DNA of 64,000 bases, taken from contig NZ_ANBA01000002.1 in assembly GCF_000341085.1 (NCBI RefSeq), positions 310,001 to 374,000 on the forward strand, given 5' to 3'. Each line of letters starts with the position of its first letter. Within the stretch, counting starts at the first letter, position 1. Below the pieces are notes generated by a model. The model did no database searches and was not told the origin of the DNA. It saw nothing but the letters and a program-made list of their open reading frames with translations. The translations under genes and the position numbers were made by a program. Below, piece after piece: positions 53,684 to 62,800 of this stretch. Source of the DNA: Nocardiopsis ganjiahuensis DSM 45031 (GTDB taxonomy: Bacteria > Actinomycetota > Actinomycetes > Streptosporangiales > Streptosporangiaceae).

Positions 53684-53933
53684 CCCGGTGGGGGCGAGGA
53701 ACCCGAAGTTCTTTCACCGGGCAGGGAGAAACCCCCGTGAGGCGGACGCAAGAGAGGTCGACGCAACTCACGGGGGCGGTCGGCCAGGGTCGGAGCCGAC
53801 CTTCGGAACCGACAGGGCCTCCCCCGAGACGAGGTCCTGTCTCTGCACTGGTCCGCTACCCCCTGTGGCGGTCCCAGTCATAGGGAAAGACGCCGCCGGA
53901 GCACCCGTGGGTTGCTCCGGCGGCGTCTTTTTT
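53684..53933 (+). ncRNA. Candidate structured non-coding RNA divergent from tmRNA
   Basis: A gap of ~250 bases is packed with hairpins. CCCGGTG/CACCGGG (53684-53721) has an inner GAGGAAC/GTTCTTT. An 11-base CCCCCGTGAG/CTCACGGGGG pair follows, then GGTCGG/CCGACC. GACAGGGCCTC/GAGGTCCTGTC (53811-53841) and CTGG.CCGC/GCGG..CCAG (53848-53877) come next. Last is an 18-bp terminator hairpin with six T on the plus strand. TAGATT (53678-53683) is a possible -10 with TTGAAC 15 bases upstream. No plausible protein is encoded. Strand and identity are inferred. Confidence 0.5.
53886..53933. terminator. Strong bidirectional terminator
   Basis: Perfect 18-bp stem (53886-53903 with 53913-53930), 9-base loop, T6 on the plus strand and TTTCCC on the minus strand. 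It ends the PBP-like gene transcript (stop at 53950) and any plus-strand RNA from the tmRNA side. Confidence 0.9.
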
Positions 53934-53949
53934 GCGCGGGGTCTTCCGA

Positions 53950-55935
53950 TCAGTTCCCGTTGAGGTCGGCCTCGGCGCCCTGCTCGCCCTCAAGACCCGG
54001 TTCGACGGGAAGGTCCGCCGGGGGCGCCGGGTCCTCGGCGGCGAGGCTCTCGTCTCCGACGGTGGTCCCGTTGGCGAGGCCGTCGAGGAAGCTCGTGGCG
54101 GCGGTGACGGCGTACTGCTGCCACTGGCTCATCTCGGGGTCGACCTCGGCGAGCACGGCGAAGGCGACGTCGCCCTGGTAACCGACGAACCAGTGCAGGG
54201 CGGTGCCGTCCTGCTCGGTGCGGGAGGCCTGGCCGAACACCTGCTCCTCGCCGACGTTCACCTCGGGGATGCGCAGGCTCACCGCGTCCCGCAGTCCCTC
54301 GCGGACGGTTTCGAGGTGGGCCTCGTCGAGCTCGGTGGAGCCGGCCGGGGCCGGGCCCTCCTCGCGGACGAGGGTGGGGCCGTGCCAGGAGCCGTCGGCG
54401 ACGGCTCCGGCGGCCAGGGCCATGGCGAGCGGGCTCACCTGGACACCGTGGTCGCCGACCATGGCCGAGGCGAGTTCGGCGGCGTCGTCGTCGATGTCGA
54501 CGGTCCCCGAGGAGACGGGGAGCGGGAGCTGCCAGTCGGCGCCCAGACCGAGCCGGGCGGCGGCTTCGGTGAGCGCCTCCGGGCCGACCTCGGGAGCGAT
54601 GTCGACGAAGCCGACGGTGCACAGGTAGGTCATGTTGCGGACCAGCGTGGGGTTCTCCGCGAGGAAGCCGTTGCTGGGGTTGGTGAAGACCTGGTCTCCG
54701 ACCTCGGACTGGAAGCCGCAGGGCATCGGGCTGTCGGCGGTGACCGCTCCGGTGTCCAGGGCGGCCAGGGCCGACACCATGGTGAACGTGCCGCCCGGGG
54801 CGTAGGCGCCGGTGAAGGCTCCGTCGTCGGCGGCGCTGCCCGAGGCGTTGGCCGCGGCAAGGACCTCACCGTTGGTGGTGTCCACCGCGACGACGTACCC
54901 GTCGCCGGGCAGCGACTCCAGGGCGTTCTCCGCGGCGTTCTGCGTGGCCAGGTCCAATGTGGTCTCGATGCCGCCGCTGCGCACGCCCTCCCAGGCCTCC
55001 AGGACGTCGGTCTGCTCACCGTCGTCGCCGAGGGTCACCACCTGGGTGGTGGCCGTTCCGGCGAGCTCCTGCTGGAAGATGTTCTGCAGGCCGCTCAGGC
55101 CGACGGTGTCGCCCGCCTGGTAGGGGCCGGCGACCCGGGAGGAGACCCGGTGCTCCGCGGTGCCCGCGACCTCGCCGAGGACGAAGGGGGCGACCCGCGG
55201 AGACAGGTTGACCTCGACCTCCTGGGTGTCGACGCCGGCGATGTTCCCGGCCTCGCGCATGAGGGCGTTGTCGGCGTCGCGGATGAGGACGAGCGGCTGG
55301 AACTGCTCGGGCGGAGCGGACCGCACCCGGTTGAGCAGCGGGTCGGGGTCCTCGTCGAGGAGTTCGGCGAGCTCGGTGACGCCCGCCTCCTTGTCCTCCA
55401 TGTCGGCGGGCAGCACACCGAAGGCGGTGACGCTGTCCGCGGAGACCAGGGGCTCCCCGGACCGGTCGAGGATCTGGCCGCGCTCCTCGATCTCGTAGCT
55501 GACGGCGAGGCGCTCGCCCTCCCCGAGATCGGGGTGGATCACGCTCGGCGACCAGTCGATCAGCCAGCCCGAGGGGCCGTTGGTCAGGGACATCTCACCG
55601 GTGTAGTTCCACACCGGGTCGCCGATGCCCAGGTCCGCGGTGGCGCCGAACTCGGCGGTCGCGGAACCGCCCTCCGTGGAGATCCGTCCGAGGTCGAACC
55701 GGATGGAGGCGAGGTCCAGCTGGTCGTGCGCGTCGGTCAGCGCCCGCTCGACCTCTTCGGGGTCGCCGTTGGTGTTGCGGGCGGCCTCGGCGTGGTTCCC
55801 GTCCTGCCAGGCGAGCAGGAAGGACCTGACGGCCACCTCCGGACTGGGGTGGGTCGTGCACGCCGCGAGACTCAGGGCGACGATCAGGCCACTGCTGACG
55901 GCCGCGATCTTGCGGCCGAGGGGACGGGGGGACAC
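53950..55935 (-). CDS. PBP-like transpeptidase-domain lipoprotein lacking catalytic motifs
   Basis: A 661-residue protein. It has a lipoprotein signal with lipobox LAAC26, an NTF2-like MecA_N domain (~30-135), a PBP dimerisation-type linker (~145-270), and a transpeptidase-like domain (~320-625). Family context is clear (TLDLATQNAAENAL, GYVVAVDTTNGEVLAAAN). The active-site boxes are not conserved: P380-G-G-T-F-T replaces PGSTFK, N434-M-T replaces SxN, and G568-Q-A-S-R-T replaces GKTGTA. It therefore probably cannot crosslink peptidoglycan or bind penicillin covalently. Possible roles are scaffold or sensor at the envelope. Divergently flanked by smpB upstream (66 bases, same strand). Confidence 0.88.
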   Translation of the reverse strand: MSPRPLGRKIAAVSSGLIVALSLAACTTHPSPEVAVRSFLLAWQDGNHAEAARNTNGDPEEVERALTDAHDQLDLASIRFDLGRISTEGGSATAEFGATADLGIGDPVWNYTGEMSLTNGPSGWLIDWSPSVIHPDLGEGERLAVSYEIEERGQILDRSGEPLVSADSVTAFGVLPADMEDKEAGVTELAELLDEDPDPLLNRVRSAPPEQFQPLVLIRDADNALMREAGNIAGVDTQEVEVNLSPRVAPFVLGEVAGTAEHRVSSRVAGPYQAGDTVGLSGLQNIFQQELAGTATTQVVTLGDDGEQTDVLEAWEGVRSGGIETTLDLATQNAAENALESLPGDGYVVAVDTTNGEVLAAANASGSAADDGAFTGAYAPGGTFTMVSALAALDTGAVTADSPMPCGFQSEVGDQVFTNPSNGFLAENPTLVRNMTYLCTVGFVDIAPEVGPEALTEAAARLGLGADWQLPLPVSSGTVDIDDDAAELASAMVGDHGVQVSPLAMALAAGAVADGSWHGPTLVREEGPAPAGSTELDEAHLETVREGLRDAVSLRIPEVNVGEEQVFGQASRTEQDGTALHWFVGYQGDVAFAVLAEVDPEMSQWQQYAVTAATSFLDGLANGTTVGDESLAAEDPAPPADLPVEPGLEGEQGAEADLNGN

Positions 55936-56001
55936 CTCTATGTGTTCCTTTCAGGCGCCTCGGCTGTGACACTCGACTCGGTGGCACTCAACTGGGACAG
56001 C

Positions 56002-56466
56002 TCAACGCCGACGGCGTAGCGCGCGTTCCATGTCACGCTTGGCTTCACGTTCGGCGATGGCATGGCGCTTGTCGTACTCTCGCTTACCGCGGGCCAGAGC
56101 GATCTCGACCTTGGCCCGGCCGTCGCTGAAGTACAGGGACAGCGGGATCAGTGTGCGCCCGGGCTCTCGGGTCTTACCGATGAGCCGGGAGATCTGCTCG
56201 CGGTGCAGGAGTAGCTTACGTGATCTGCGGGCCGAGTGGTTGGTCCAGGTGCCCTGTGAGTACTCCGGGATGTGCACGCCCTCGAGCCACACCTCACCGT
56301 CGTGGATGTGCGCGAAGCCGTCCACGAGGGAGGCGCGCCCCTCCCTGAGGGACTTCACCTCGGTACCGGTCAGGACCAGCCCCGCCTCGTAGGTCTCGTC
56401 GAGGTGGTACTCGTGCCGGGCCCGGCGGTTCTGGGCGATCAGCTTCCGCCCGGTTTCCTTGGCCAC
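56002..56466 (-). CDS. smpB: SsrA-binding protein SmpB
   Basis: A 154-residue RNA-binding protein, the obligate partner of tmRNA in trans-translation. Seen: [57 protein letters not shown], and the basic C-terminal tail [27 protein letters not shown], which inserts into the mRNA channel. GTG start. It follows ftsX on the same strand with a terminator hairpin between, and ssrA lies on the same strand downstream. Confidence 0.97.
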   Translation of the reverse strand: MAKETGRKLIAQNRRARHEYHLDETYEAGLVLTGTEVKSLREGRASLVDGFAHIHDGEVWLEGVHIPEYSQGTWTNHSARRSRKLLLHREQISRLIGKTREPGRTLIPLSLYFSDGRAKVEIALARGKREYDKRHAIAEREAKRDMERALRRRR

Positions 56467-56486
56467 GGTTGTATCCCTTCATGCGT

Positions 56487-56514
56487 CCGGGGGGCCACGT
56501 GTGTGGCCCCCCGG
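56487..56514 (-). terminator. Hairpin between ftsX and smpB
   Basis: Perfect 12-bp stem (56487-56498 with 56503-56514), 4-base loop, 34 bases after the ftsX stop. Confidence 0.75.
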
Positions 56515-56548
56515 TACCCGGCGCCCGCCTGTGCCCGGCGGTGACCCG

Positions 56549-57460
56549 TCAGACCTTCAGGTAGCGGCGCAGAGTGAGGAACGAGGTGATGGTGCACAGG
56601 AGCACACCGAGAATCATCGACACACCGATGACGTAGAGCAGCGCGCCCGTGCCCAGCGCCACGTCGAACTGGAACCACTCCTCGATCTGGGTGAGCAGCG
56701 TGTACCTGGTGGCCACGATGAACCCGGACGCGATCACACCACCGATCAGACCGGCGATGGCGCCCTCCAGGAGGAAGGGCAACTGGATGTAGAAGTTCGA
56801 CGCGCCGACCAGGCGCATGATGCCGGTCTCCCGGCGGCGGCTGTACGCCGACAGCCGGATCGTGTTGCCGATCAGCAGCGCGGCGGCGGCCAGCTGGACG
56901 CCGGCGACCACGAGGGCGGCCCACTTGAGACCGTCGAGCAGCCCGAAGAACTGTTCGAGGATGCGCTGGTCGTTGGAGACGGAGTCGACACCGGCCGCAC
57001 CGTCGACGGCCGCGCGCACGGTGTCGTAGTGGTCGGGGTTGGTGAGCTGCACCCGGAAGTTCTCCGGGATGTCACCCTCCTTCGCGGCCTCCGCGAGCGC
57101 CTCGTTGGAGGAGCCGATGCGCTCCTGGAAGTCGTCCCAGGCCTCGGCTGCGTTGAGGTAGCGGTAGTCCTCCACCTCGCTGAGCGAGTCCAGCTGTGCC
57201 TCGAGGGCCTCCCGGTCCTCCTGGGACGCAGCGCCGTTCTCCTGGCAGGCCGGCGACGGCGAGATGTCGCTGCACATGTAGATGGTCAGCGTGATCCGCT
57301 GGTCCCAGTAGTTGCGCATCTCGGAGACCTGCTGGTTGACCAGCAGACCGGCCCCGAACAAGGTGAGGGAGATGGCCACCGTCGTGATGACGGCGATGGT
57401 CATCGTCAGGTTGCGACGTAGGCCGATCCACGTCTCTGAGAGAACGAATTGTGCTCGCAT
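56549..57460 (-). CDS. ftsX: Cell-division ABC transporter permease FtsX
   Basis: A 303-residue permease-like protein with one N-terminal helix (AVITTVAISLTLFGAGLLV), a periplasmic domain of ~150 residues and three C-terminal helices. It has the conserved RRRETGIMRLVGASNFYIQLPFLLEG segment that contacts FtsE. FtsEX couples ATP hydrolysis to activation of peptidoglycan hydrolases at division. The periplasmic domain carries two Cys (YMCSD, PACQEN). The gap to ftsE (88 bases) is larger than usual for the pair. Confidence 0.95.
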   Translation of the reverse strand: MRAQFVLSETWIGLRRNLTMTIAVITTVAISLTLFGAGLLVNQQVSEMRNYWDQRITLTIYMCSDISPSPACQENGAASQEDREALEAQLDSLSEVEDYRYLNAAEAWDDFQERIGSSNEALAEAAKEGDIPENFRVQLTNPDHYDTVRAAVDGAAGVDSVSNDQRILEQFFGLLDGLKWAALVVAGVQLAAAALLIGNTIRLSAYSRRRETGIMRLVGASNFYIQLPFLLEGAIAGLIGGVIASGFIVATRYTLLTQIEEWFQFDVALGTGALLYVIGVSMILGVLLCTITSFLTLRRYLKV

Positions 57461-57548
57461 GATCTGTTAAAGGTCCATCCTTCGGGGCTTCGCCGTGCCG
57501 GTGGTCTCGCGGTCGCCGACCGACCGCCCGGCGACGACGTGCCAGAGG

Positions 57549-58238
57549 TCAGTACGCCTGGCCGTAGACGCCGCGCGTCTGGTCGCGCACTACCAAGCCC
57601 TCTTCAAGCTCGATCACGCGCTTGCGCATCGAGTCGACGATGGCGGCATCGTGAGTCGCCATGACGACGGTCGTGCCCGTGCGGTTGATTCGGTCCAGCA
57701 CCTTCATGATGCCGATGGAGGTCGCCGGGTCGATGTTTCCGGTGGGCTCGTCGGCCAGCAGGATCTGCGGGCGGTTGACGAAGGCGCGGGCGATGGCCAC
57801 GCGCTGCTGTTCACCACCGGAGAGCTCCCCGGGCATGCGTCCGGCCTTGCCCTCGAGGCCGACGAGCTCGACGACCTCGGGCACGACCTTCTTGATGAAC
57901 CGCCTGGGCTTGCCGATGACCTCCAGTGCGAAGGCGACGTTCTCGAAGACGTTCTTGTTCGGCAGCAGGCGGAAGTCCTGGAAGACGCAGCCGATACGGC
58001 GGCGCAGGTGCGGGACCTTCCAGTTGGACAGCCGCGCGAGGTCCTTGCCCGCTACGTGGACGCGGCCCTCGTTGGGCTTCTCTTCCTTGAGCACCAGCCG
58101 GAGGAAGGTCGACTTGCCCGAACCGGACGGACCGACCAGGAAGACGAACTCACTCTTGTCCACGTCGATGGAAACACCGTCGAGCGCGGGGCGCTTCTGA
58201 GTCGGGTACAGCTTGGTGACGTTATCGAAGTGGATCAC
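57549..58238 (-). CDS. ftsE: Cell-division ABC transporter ATP-binding protein FtsE
   Basis: A 229-residue ATPase: FDNVTKLYP start, Walker [32 protein letters not shown], signature [15 protein letters not shown], Walker [14 protein letters not shown], switch [12 protein letters not shown]. It partners FtsX in the divisome. The upstream region lies behind the prfB terminator, so ftsE probably has its own promoter. Confidence 0.97.
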   Translation of the reverse strand: MIHFDNVTKLYPTQKRPALDGVSIDVDKSEFVFLVGPSGSGKSTFLRLVLKEEKPNEGRVHVAGKDLARLSNWKVPHLRRRIGCVFQDFRLLPNKNVFENVAFALEVIGKPRRFIKKVVPEVVELVGLEGKAGRMPGELSGGEQQRVAIARAFVNRPQILLADEPTGNIDPATSIGIMKVLDRINRTGTTVVMATHDAAIVDSMRKRVIELEEGLVVRDQTRGVYGQAY

Positions 58239-58586
58239 AGGCGCATCACAAGGCTCTCGAAGGTATGGGCACCCGGCGGACTGAGCACCGCTCGGGATCG
58301 TACCGGCCGCATGGCCACCGACAGTTTAGAGGGGGCAGCGGCCCGGATTGTCCAGGTCCCGTCGCACCCGTGAGATCTGTGGAGATCAGAGCACTATCGG
58401 ACAACAGCCACGAGCATATCGGAGGTGTCAACCGATGATAACGTTCACATATAGCAGTTTCGGTAAAACTGCGGAGACGCGGGCGTCACCATTGGGATAC
58501 GGGACGCCGGCAGCGCGGATTCACTCACGCTGGGTGCCCTTCACGCGACCGGGCGTGTCCCCGCCCGTGGGCGGGGACACCGCGGG
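58239..58586. other. Intergenic region between prfB and ftsE
   Basis: A 348-base gap. It holds the prfB terminator (58555-58580), a GCAGTTT/AAACTGC hairpin (58454-58472) in an AT-rich patch, and TTGACA on the minus strand (58426-58431) without a well-spaced -10. The ftsE promoter must lie here but cannot be fixed by eye. No gene is seen. Confidence 0.5.
58555..58580 (-). terminator. Terminator after prfB
   Basis: Perfect 11-bp stem (58555-58565 with 58570-58580), CGTG loop, six bases past the prfB stop. Confidence 0.8.
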
Positions 58587-59705
58587 TCAGCTCTGCTCGT
58601 TCTTCTCCCGGCTGCGCATCCACCGGATCTCGGCGTCGATGAAGGCGTCGATCTCGCCGTCCAGGACACCCGAGGTGTTCCCGGTCTCGGCTCCGGTCCG
58701 CACGTCCTTGACGCTCTGGTACGGGTGCAGCACGTAGTTGCGCATCTGGGTGCCCCAGCTGCTCACCGAGTCGCCGCGGATCTCGTCCAGGGCGGCCTGC
58801 TCCTCCTGCCGCTTGCGGGCCAGGAGCTTGGCCTGGAGCATCGTCATCGCGGTCGCCTTGTTCTGCAGCTGCGAACGCTCGTTCTGGCAGGAGACCACGA
58901 TGCCCGTGGGCAGGTGGGTGATGCGCACCGCGGAGTCCGTGGTGTTGACGCCCTGACCGCCGGGGCCGCTGGAGCGGTACACGTCCACCCGCAGCTCGGT
59001 CTCGTCGATGTCGACGTGGTCGCTCTGCTCCACCATCGGGACGACGTCCACGCCCGCGAACGAGGTCTGGCGCCGGTTCTGGTTGTCGAAGGGCGAGATG
59101 CGCACCAGCCGGTGGGTGCCGTGCTCGCCCCTCAGGGTGCCGTAGGCGAAGGGTGACTTGACGGCGAACGAGGTGGACTTGATGCCCGCCTCCTCCGCGT
59201 AGGAGGTCTCGTAGACCTCCGTGGGGTATCCGTGCCGTTCCGCCCAGCGCAGGTACATGCGCTGGAGCATCTGCGCCCAGTCGGCGGCGTCGACGCCGCC
59301 CGCCTGGGAGTTGATGGTGACGATGGCTTCGCTCTCGTCGTGCGGCCCGTTGAGGAGCGTGCGCACCTCGAGCTCACCGATCTCCTTGCGGAGCTGCTCG
59401 AGCTCACGGTCGGCCTCGGCCTTGGTGTCGGAGTCGTCCTCGGCCTCGGCGAGCTCGAAGAGCACCCCGAGGTCGTCGAGGCGCTGGTCGATGCCGTTGA
59501 CCTTGTTGACCATGGACTCCAGGACGGAGAGCTTGCGTGTCACCTTCTGCGCGTTGCCCTGGTCGGCCCACAGTTCGGGGTCCGCGGACTGCTCGCGCAG
59601 TTCGGCGATCTGGGTCTGCATCGCCTCCAGGTCCAACACGGCGGTCACACTCGCCAGGGTCGCCGCGAGTTCCTTGATCTTCTCTGCTGGGTCCAGTTCT
59701 GCCAC
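58587..59705 (-). CDS. prfB: Peptide chain release factor 2
   Basis: A 372-residue RF2 that ends translation at UGA/UAA. Seen: the stop-recognition tripeptide in [19 protein letters not shown], the GGQ motif in [20 protein letters not shown], and [23 protein letters not shown] in domain 2. GTG 59705 gives [13 protein letters not shown], the normal actinobacterial N-terminus. The frame is continuous, so the programmed +1 frameshift of many bacterial prfB genes is absent. Confidence 0.96.
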   Translation of the reverse strand: MAELDPAEKIKELAATLASVTAVLDLEAMQTQIAELREQSADPELWADQGNAQKVTRKLSVLESMVNKVNGIDQRLDDLGVLFELAEAEDDSDTKAEADRELEQLRKEIGELEVRTLLNGPHDESEAIVTINSQAGGVDAADWAQMLQRMYLRWAERHGYPTEVYETSYAEEAGIKSTSFAVKSPFAYGTLRGEHGTHRLVRISPFDNQNRRQTSFAGVDVVPMVEQSDHVDIDETELRVDVYRSSGPGGQGVNTTDSAVRITHLPTGIVVSCQNERSQLQNKATAMTMLQAKLLARKRQEEQAALDEIRGDSVSSWGTQMRNYVLHPYQSVKDVRTGAETGNTSGVLDGEIDAFIDAEIRWMRSREKNEQS

Positions 59706-59828
59706 GGGACCCAGTGTAGGACCCAGCGGACGGGCAGCCCTCATCCGCGACTTTCCACGGCCCTTCGGGAACCGGGAGACGGGGGCACCGGGGCCCTCCG
59801 AGGGGTGAGAAGGTCCTCGGAAAGGCCG

Positions 59829-59858
59829 GAGGGGCGCACGGTCTCCCGTACGCCCCTC
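59829..59858 (-). terminator. Terminator after the glutamate dehydrogenase gene
   Basis: 8-bp GC outer arms (59829-59836 with 59851-59858) plus an inner ACGG/CCGT stem with one mismatch, 31 bases beyond the stop. Confidence 0.65.
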
Positions 59859-59889
59859 CTGTGCGCGTCCCCGTCGGCGGGACCGTCCG

Positions 59890-62800
59890 CTAGTCGACCA
59901 GCGAGCGGATCGACCGCAGGGCCACCGACAGGGTGGCGAGGTCGAAGCGCTCGTGCTCCTGGATCTCCGAGAGCGTGATCCCGGCGCGCTGCACCGAGGC
60001 CTCGTTCTGGGCCGCCCACTGGGCGACCAGCTCGGTGTTGGACTCGGCCGGGCCGGACTCCAGGACACGGGCGGTCAGGTCCGCGTGCGCCGAGTAGAGG
60101 TCGTCGCGCAGCGCCGAACGGGCCATCGTGCCCCAGCGGTCGTCCCGCGGGAGGTCGATGATCCGCTCACGCCACCAGCTGATGTTGAACCGGTCGGCCA
60201 GCTCGAAGTACAGGCTGGCGACCCGGTCGACCGGCCGGCCGGTGCGGTGCGCGATCTCCACCAGGTCCAGGGTGGAGTAGGCGGGCACCATGACGGCGAT
60301 CCGCTCGGCGAGCTCGGCGGGCACGCCCAGCGAGGTGTACCGGTCGCGGCGCTCCTCGAAGGCCTCCAGGTCCCGGCCGCGCAGCAGGTTCTTGAGCTGC
60401 GGCAGGACCTCGCCCACACCCTCGGCGAAGAACCCGATCTCGCTGCTGAGGTCGAACGGGAAGGTGCGGTTGCGCAGCAGCCACCGGGCGGAGCGCTCGG
60501 CGAGCTTGCGGATCTCCAGCAGCAGCAACAGCTGGCTGTCCACGGAGATCTTGTGGTCCAGCTCCTCGATCTCGCCCCAGAACTGGCGCAGGCCGAGGAT
60601 CTCCTGGGTCACCAGGTAGGCGCGGGCGATGTCCGCGGAGCTGGAGCCCAGCTCCTCGTTCAGGCGGAACGCGTAGGTGATGCCCGACCGGTTGACCAGC
60701 TGGTTGGTCACCTGGTTGACGATGATCTCCCGGCGCAGCGGGTGGGACTGCACGCCCGAGGCGAAGCGGTCCGATCGCAGCGGCGTCGGGAAGTAATCCG
60801 TCAGGGTGGACGCCAGGTAGGGGTCGTCGGCCAGGTCGGACAGGCCGATCTGCTCCTTGAGGCTGATCTTGGTGTAGGAGAGCAGCGTCGCGAACTCGGG
60901 GCCGGTGAGCCCCTTGCCCTGGGAGCGCCGCTCGGCGATCGCCTTGTCGGAGGGCAGATCCTCCTGCTTGCGCTTGAGGACCTTGGTGCGCTCCAGGTGG
61001 CGCATGTAGCGGCCGTGGACGTGCAGCATCTCGTGGGACTGCTTGCGCGACGCGGCCAGCACCGTGTTCTGGGCGTAGTTGTTGTCCAGGACCAGCGAGG
61101 CGACCTCGTCGGTCATGTCGATGAACAGCTGGTCGCGGTCGGCCTTCTCGAGCTCGCCGGCGCGCACCTCGCGGTCCAGCATGATCTTGATGTTGACCTC
61201 GTGGTCGGAGGTGTCCACACCGGCGGAGTTGTCGATGAAGTCGCTGTTGACCCGGCCGCCCTCGCGGGCGAACTCGATCCGGGCGGGCTGGGTCAGGCCC
61301 AGGTTGCCGCCCTCGCCGACCACCTTGACGCGCAGGTCGGCGGCGTTCACCCGCACCTGGTCGTTGGCCTTGTCGCCGACGTCCGCGTGGGTCTGGCCGC
61401 TGGCCTTGACGTAGGTGCCGATACCGCCGTTCCACAGCAGGTCCACCGGCGAGGTGAGGATGTGGCGGATGAGCTCGTCCGGGGTGAGCGCGGTGACGCC
61501 CTCCTCGATCCCGAGGACCTCGCGCACCTGCGGGGTGATCGGGACGGACTTGGCGGTGCGCGGGTGCACGCCGCCGCCCTCCGAGATCAGCGACGGGTCG
61601 TAGCTCTCCCAGGTGCTGCGCGGAAGGTGGAACACGCGCTCGCGCTCGGCCCAGGACGCGGCCGGGGCCGGGTCGGGGTCCAGGAAGACGTGGCGGTGGT
61701 CGAAGGCGGCCACCAGCTTGATCTGCTTGGACAGCAGCATGCCGTTGCCGAACACGTCACCGGACATGTCGCCGATACCGACGACGGTGAAGGGCTCCTC
61801 CTGGACGTCGACGCCCATCTCGCGGAAGTTGTACCTCACCGACTCCCAGGCGCCGCGGGCGGTGATGCCCATCGCCTTGTGGTCGTAGCCCACCGAGCCG
61901 CCGCTGGCGAAGGCGTCGCCCAGCCAGAAGCCGCGTTCGATGGAGATCGCGTTGGCGGTGTCGGAGAAGGTCGCGGTGCCCTTGTCCGCGGCGACCACCA
62001 GGTAGGAGTCGTCGCCGTCGTGCAGCACCGTGCGCTCGGGGTGCACGACGCGACCGTCGACGAGGTTGTCGGTGACGTCGAGCAGGCCGCTGATGAACTG
62101 CTTGTAGCAGGAGACGACCTCGGCCATCACCTCCTCGCGGCTGCCGCCGGCGGGCAGGCGCTTGCAGACGAACCCGCCCTTGGCGCCGCTCGGCACGATG
62201 ACGGAGTTCTTCACCATCTGTGCCTTGACCAGCCCGAGGATCTCGGTCCGGAAGTCCTCGAACCGGTCCGACCAGCGCAGGCCGCCGCGGGCCACGGAGC
62301 CGAACCGCAGGTGGACGCCCTCGACCCGCGGCGAGTAGACGTACATCTCGAACCGGGGCCGCGGGTGGGGCAGGTCCGGGATCTCCTGCGGGTTGAGCTT
62401 GAGCACCAGGTAGGGGCGCCCCTCGGAGCCGCCCTGGTAGTGGTTGGTGCGCAGGGTGGCCTGGATGACCGCGAGGAACGAGCGCAGGATGCGGTCGTGG
62501 TCCAGGCTGGCCACACCCTCCAGCTCGCCCTCGATCTTGCCCACCAGCACGGAGCCGCGTTCCTCACGGCCCTCGTCGGACTGGTCCGGGTCGAAGCGGG
62601 TCTCGAAGAGCTCCACCAGCAGGTTGGCGATCCCGACGTTGGCGACCAGGACGTCGGCCAGGTAGTCGGGGGTGAAGGTCGAACCGGTCTGGCGCAGGTA
62701 CTTGGCGTAGGCGCGCAGCACGGTGAGCTGGCGCCAGTCGAGACCGGCGCGCACGACCAGGGCGTTGAACCGGTCGGACTCGCCGAGGTCGCGCCAGGAG

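Noticed and set aside
53932-56019. Open frame of ~700 codons on the plus strand
   Set aside because: Antisense to the PBP-like lipoprotein, which has a signal peptide and recognisable domains.
58587-59705. Possible programmed frameshift in prfB
   Set aside because: The frame is continuous from the GTG start through the conserved N-terminus, with no internal UGA and no CUU-UGA slippery site.
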